This document shows, piece after piece, positions 61,024 through 64,000 of a stretch of DNA of 64,000 nucleotides. This DNA comes from Streptomyces sp. NBC_00078 (GTDB taxonomy: Bacteria > Actinomycetota > Actinomycetes > Streptomycetales > Streptomycetaceae). Within the stretch, counting starts at the first letter, position 1; the number at the start of each line of letters is the position of its first letter. Position numbers and translations under genes: made by a program. The stretch is taken from assembly GCF_026343335.1 (NCBI RefSeq), contig NZ_JAPELX010000001.1, forward strand, positions 2,418,001-2,482,000. The letters are read 5' to 3'. The notes beneath the pieces were generated by a model, which worked only from the letters and a program-made list of their open reading frames with translations, was not told the origin of the DNA and did not search any database.

Positions 61024-62433
61024 ATGTTCCAGAACGCCGACGAGGCCAAGAAGTTCATCGCGGACGAGGACGTCAAGTTCATCGACGTCCGCTTCTGCGA
61101 CCTGCCGGGCGTCATGCAGCACTTCACGCTGCCCGTCGAGGCGTTCGACCCGGACGAGGAGCTCGCCTTCGACGGCTCGTCGATCCGCGGTTTCCAGGCG
61201 ATCCACGAGTCCGACATGGCCCTGCGCGCCGACCTGTCGACCGCGCGCGTGGACTCCTTCCGCCGTGACAAGACGCTCAACATCAACTTCTTCATCCACG
61301 ACCCGATCACGGGCGAGCAGTACTCCCGTGACCCGCGCAACGTGGCGAAGAAGGCCGAGGCCTACCTCGCGTCGACCGGTATCGCGGACACCGCGTACTT
61401 CGGTCCCGAGGCCGAGTTCTACGTCTTCGACTCCGTGCGCTTCGCGACCAGCGCGAACGAGTCCTTCTACCACATCGACTCCGAGGCCGGCGCCTGGAAC
61501 ACCGGCGCCCTCGAGGACAACCGTGGTTACAAGGTCCGCTACAAGGGCGGCTACTTCCCGGTCCCGCCGGTCGACCACTTCGCCGACCTGCGCGCCGAGA
61601 TCTCCCTGGAGCTGGCCAAGTCCGGTCTCCAGGTCGAGCGCCAGCACCACGAGGTGGGCACCGCCGGCCAGGCGGAGATCAACTACAAGTTCAACACGCT
61701 GCTCGCCGCGGCCGACGACCTGCAGCTCTTCAAGTACATCGTGAAGAACGTGGCCTGGCGCAACGGCAAGACCGCGACCTTCATGCCGAAGCCGATCTTC
61801 GGTGACAACGGCTCGGGCATGCACGTCCACCAGTCCCTGTGGACGGGCGGCCAGCCGCTGTTCTACGACGAGGCCGGTTACGCGGGCCTGTCGGACACCG
61901 CCCGCTACTACATCGGCGGCATCCTCAAGCACGCCCCGTCGCTGCTGGCCTTCACCAACCCGACGGTGAACTCGTACCACCGTCTGGTCCCGGGCTTCGA
62001 GGCGCCGATCAACCTGGTGTACTCACAGCGCAACCGCTCCGCGGCCATGCGTATCCCGATCACCGGCTCGAACCCGAAGGCCAAGCGCGTCGAGTTCCGG
62101 GCGCCCGACTCCTCCGGCAACCCGTACCTGGCCTTCTCCGCGCTGCTGCTCGCGGGCCTGGACGGCATCAAGAACAAGATCGAGCCGGCCGAGCCGATCG
62201 ACAAGGACCTCTACGAGCTGGCTCCCGAGGAGCACGCGAACGTCGCGCAGGTCCCGACCTCGCTCCCGGCCGTCCTGGACCGCCTGGAGGCCGACCACGA
62301 GTTCCTGCTCGCGGGCGACGTCTTCACGCCGGACCTGATCGAGACGTGGATCGACTTCAAGCGCGCGAACGAGATCGCCCCGCTGCAGCTGCGTCCGCAC
62401 CCGCACGAGTTCGAGCTGTACTTCGACGTGTGA
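61024..62433 (+). CDS. glnA: Glutamine synthetase type I
   Basis: 469-residue dodecameric GSI-beta enzyme making glutamine from glutamate and ammonia. FYDGSSIRG appears as [10 protein letters not shown], the ATP-site [18 protein letters not shown] is present, and [10 protein letters not shown] follows. Tyr397 in [11 protein letters not shown] is the classic adenylylation site, so activity is probably tuned by GlnE. ATG 61024 follows AGGAGGAGC. Transcription is under the GlnR box at 60890. It ends at the hairpin near 62456. Confidence 0.98.
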   Translation: MFQNADEAKKFIADEDVKFIDVRFCDLPGVMQHFTLPVEAFDPDEELAFDGSSIRGFQAIHESDMALRADLSTARVDSFRRDKTLNINFFIHDPITGEQYSRDPRNVAKKAEAYLASTGIADTAYFGPEAEFYVFDSVRFATSANESFYHIDSEAGAWNTGALEDNRGYKVRYKGGYFPVPPVDHFADLRAEISLELAKSGLQVERQHHEVGTAGQAEINYKFNTLLAAADDLQLFKYIVKNVAWRNGKTATFMPKPIFGDNGSGMHVHQSLWTGGQPLFYDEAGYAGLSDTARYYIGGILKHAPSLLAFTNPTVNSYHRLVPGFEAPINLVYSQRNRSAAMRIPITGSNPKAKRVEFRAPDSSGNPYLAFSALLLAGLDGIKNKIEPAEPIDKDLYELAPEEHANVAQVPTSLPAVLDRLEADHEFLLAGDVFTPDLIETWIDFKRANEIAPLQLRPHPHEFELYFDV

Positions 62434-62455
62434 CCGGCCCGTAGGCCGCTCGGCC

Positions 62456-62490
62456 ACGCCCCCGTTCCTGCTTTTGCAGGGCGGGGGCGT
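62456..62490 (+). terminator. Hairpin terminator after glnA
   Basis: ACGCCCCCG pairs with CGGGGGCGT (9 bp), with an inner CCTGC/GCAGG stem and a TTTT-containing loop; CGTCGT follows. Confidence 0.8.
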
Positions 62491-62556
62491 CGTCGTATGC
62501 TCTGGCACTGCTGTTCGATGCAGTCGACTTCGACAGAGACAACGGGGTGAGCCGGG

Positions 62557-62814
62557 ATGTCCGAACAGGACGACGCTGAGCGGGAGTTCGACCTCAGGTG
62601 GGCGGACAGCGCCGATCACAAGGAGCCCTCGGCCCGGGCGCGGATGCTCGCGGCGCGCTGGAAGGAGAACCCGCCCGAGCCGGTGCCGTTCCGCGGCGAC
62701 CCGGAGCCGGTCGCTCCACGCCGGTCGTCGTGGGTGTCGACGGCGATCGTGATGGGCAGCGTCGCCGCGATCATCCTGCTGCTGGGGTACGCACGGTTCC
62801 GGGCGCCCTACTAG
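62557..62814 (+). CDS. Small single-pass membrane protein, hypothetical
   Basis: 85 residues. An acidic hydrophilic N-terminus (MSEQDDAEREFDLRWADSAD) includes ARMLAARWKENPPEPVPFRG, and one C-terminal transmembrane helix (about 59-79, STAIVMGSVAAIILLLGYAR) ends near the stop. This is a C-tail-anchored layout. GGGGTGAGCCGGG precedes the ATG. No family is recognised. Confidence 0.75.
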   Translation: MSEQDDAEREFDLRWADSADHKEPSARARMLAARWKENPPEPVPFRGDPEPVAPRRSSWVSTAIVMGSVAAIILLLGYARFRAPY

Positions 62815-62922
62815 ATCACTACTGGGACCTTTGCGGCTCCTAGGGCCGATCGCGACCACTTCATGGGAGTGGCCGGGTGCACACTGGCAGTGGGACGAGT
62901 GCCTGACTGCGGGGTGAGGCAG

Positions 62923-63840
62923 ATGCAGAGCCGCTTCCGGAGCGACCGGCGGTTGACCGTGCGGATGACGGTCACGATGTTCCTGCTCGGATTGCTGTAC
63001 GTGGCGTTCTTCGCCGCGTTGATCGTGTTGCTCAAGTCCTGGTTGCTGGTCGTCGCACTGATGGCGGCGATGTTCGTCGCGCAGTTCTGGTTCTCCGACC
63101 GGATCGCGATGTTCGCCATGCGCGGGCGGGTCGTGGAGCGCGAGGAGTATCCCGAACTGCATGCGGTGGTCGACCGGCTGTGTGCGATCGCCGACATGCC
63201 GGTACCGGTGGTCGCCGTGTCCGAGATGGACATGCCCAACGCGTTCGCGACCGGGCGGAATCCCGATCACGCCGTGATCTGTGTGACGACCGGGCTGCTG
63301 CGGCGACTGGAGCCCGCAGAGCTGGAGGGCGTGCTCGCGCACGAGCTGTCGCACGTGGCGCACAAGGACGTCGCCGTGATCACGATCGCGTCGTTCCTCG
63401 GTGTGATCGCGGGACTGATCGTGCGGTTCGCCTTCTACTCGCAGTTGTTCGGCGGCGGACGCCGGGACCAGAACACCGCGATGGTCTTCGCCGCCGTGAT
63501 GGGTGTGTCCGCGGCGGTGTACGCGATCAGCTTCCTGTTGATCAGGGCACTGTCGCGGTACCGGGAGCTGGCCGCGGACCGGGCGGCGGCGCTGCTCACC
63601 GGGCGGCCCTCGGCGCTGGCCTCCGCGCTGACCAAGGTGTCCGGTGACATCGCGCGGATCCCGACCAAGGACCTGCGGACCGCCCAGGCCTTCAACGCCT
63701 TCTACTTCACCCCGGCGACCGGCAAGGAGCCCGGCATCGAGCGGTACTTCTCCACGCACCCGAGCCTGGAGCAGCGGCTCGACCAACTGGGGCGGATCTC
63801 CGCCGAGTTGGGTGAGGCGGCCACCCCCGGAAAGGGCTGA
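62923..63840 (+). CDS. htpX: HtpX-type M48 zinc metalloprotease
   Basis: 305-residue membrane protease for misfolded membrane proteins. Two N-terminal helices (about 17-55), the zinc site HELSH (His140, Glu141, His144), two more helices, and the distal ligand Glu in SRYRELAADRAAALL. FSTHPSLEQRLDQL is the typical C-terminal motif. ATG 62923 (MQSRFRSDRRLTVRM) follows GGGGTGAGG. The next gene starts 3 nt after its stop, making an operon with the PspAB-like gene. Confidence 0.93.
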   Translation: MQSRFRSDRRLTVRMTVTMFLLGLLYVAFFAALIVLLKSWLLVVALMAAMFVAQFWFSDRIAMFAMRGRVVEREEYPELHAVVDRLCAIADMPVPVVAVSEMDMPNAFATGRNPDHAVICVTTGLLRRLEPAELEGVLAHELSHVAHKDVAVITIASFLGVIAGLIVRFAFYSQLFGGGRRDQNTAMVFAAVMGVSAAVYAISFLLIRALSRYRELAADRAAALLTGRPSALASALTKVSGDIARIPTKDLRTAQAFNAFYFTPATGKEPGIERYFSTHPSLEQRLDQLGRISAELGEAATPGKG

Positions 63841-63843
63841 TGC

Positions 63844-64000
63844 ATGGGGCTCCTGGACATTCTGCTCGGCCGTACGAAACCGGCCCTGCCCGATCTGGAC
63901 CGCCTCTTCGCCCTGCCGTCGGCGGCCGTGACCCTTGAGGCCGCGGCCGGTTTCACGCCGACCGGCACGGGCGCGGTGTGCTTCGCCACGGTCGAGGGCT
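63844..64000 (+). CDS. PspAB-like protein, 5' part only
   Basis: The first 52 codons, MGLLDILLGRTKPALPDLDR to FTPTGTGAVCFATVEG, run off the window. The opening matches what I remember of PspA-associated PspAB proteins, which commonly follow htpX in actinobacteria. It starts 3 nt after the htpX stop, so the two are co-translated or nearly so. Identification is from the N-terminus and context only. Confidence 0.75.
   Translation, partial: MGLLDILLGRTKPALPDLDRLFALPSAAVTLEAAAGFTPTGTGAVCFATVEG

Overview
The window is a piece of an actinobacterial chromosome, almost certainly Streptomyces. The DNA is very GC-rich with near-saturated GC at third codon positions, GTG starts are frequent, and the gene order (qcr/cta respiratory genes, adoK, erpA, nadA, PspA, cobU/cobT/cobS, pepA, lpd-E2-aceE, lipB-lipA, glnA) matches from memory the S. 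coelicolor SCO2148-SCO2200 neighbourhood; mycobacteria keep parts of the same order. I see no rRNA, tRNA or CRISPR array.

Region 1 (1-9.2 kb) encodes aerobic respiration: cytochrome bcc complex (qcrC-qcrA-qcrB), aa3 oxidase subunit III (ctaE) and the ctaC-ctaD-ctaF operon, all on the minus strand and mostly joined by 4-nt start/stop overlaps. A degenerate receiver-like protein and an L,D-transpeptidase lipoprotein sit between the two blocks. Region 2 (9.2-18 kb) has a cysteine desulfurase-TusA fusion, an adenosine kinase-like gene, a large membrane-anchored protein, the Fe-S carrier erpA, nadA and a Ser/Thr kinase with an extracellular beta-propeller. Sulfur and Fe-S supply lie next to Fe-S users.

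Region 3 (18-24.5 kb) has a NarL-type two-component system, PspAA-PspA, a DUF3043 membrane protein, a methyltransferase that appears to start at CTG, and a lipoprotein S1C protease. Region 4 (24.6-32.6 kb) contains the lower-ligand and assembly genes of cobalamin (MBL-CobU fusion, cobT, cobS), mixed with membrane proteins (DUF2156 lysyltransferase-like, rhomboid-like, RDD). Region 5 (32.9-42.2 kb) has pepA, then the 2-oxoacid dehydrogenase genes lpd, a two-lipoyl-domain E2, a GntR regulator and aceE. The lipoate synthesis genes lipB-lipA at 53-55 kb supply their cofactor. Region 6 (42.3-53 kb) carries regulators and cell-envelope genes (FemX-like ligase, PGRP amidase, MarP-like protease), a GNAT enzyme, an epimerase, an FAD oxidoreductase and an HTH-TPR regulator.

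Region 7 (56.1-60.3 kb) is the accessory part: a decayed integrative element inserted at the 3' end of the DUF4191 gene. It keeps a large serine integrase whose C-terminal part resembles a transposase DUF4096 DNA-binding domain, a small gene coupled to rep, a rep gene that has lost its catalytic middle, short leftover genes and a truncated IS30-type transposase. Conserved chromosome resumes with an RDD protein, glnA behind a complete GlnR box, a small membrane protein, an HtpX-type protease and the start of a PspAB-like gene.
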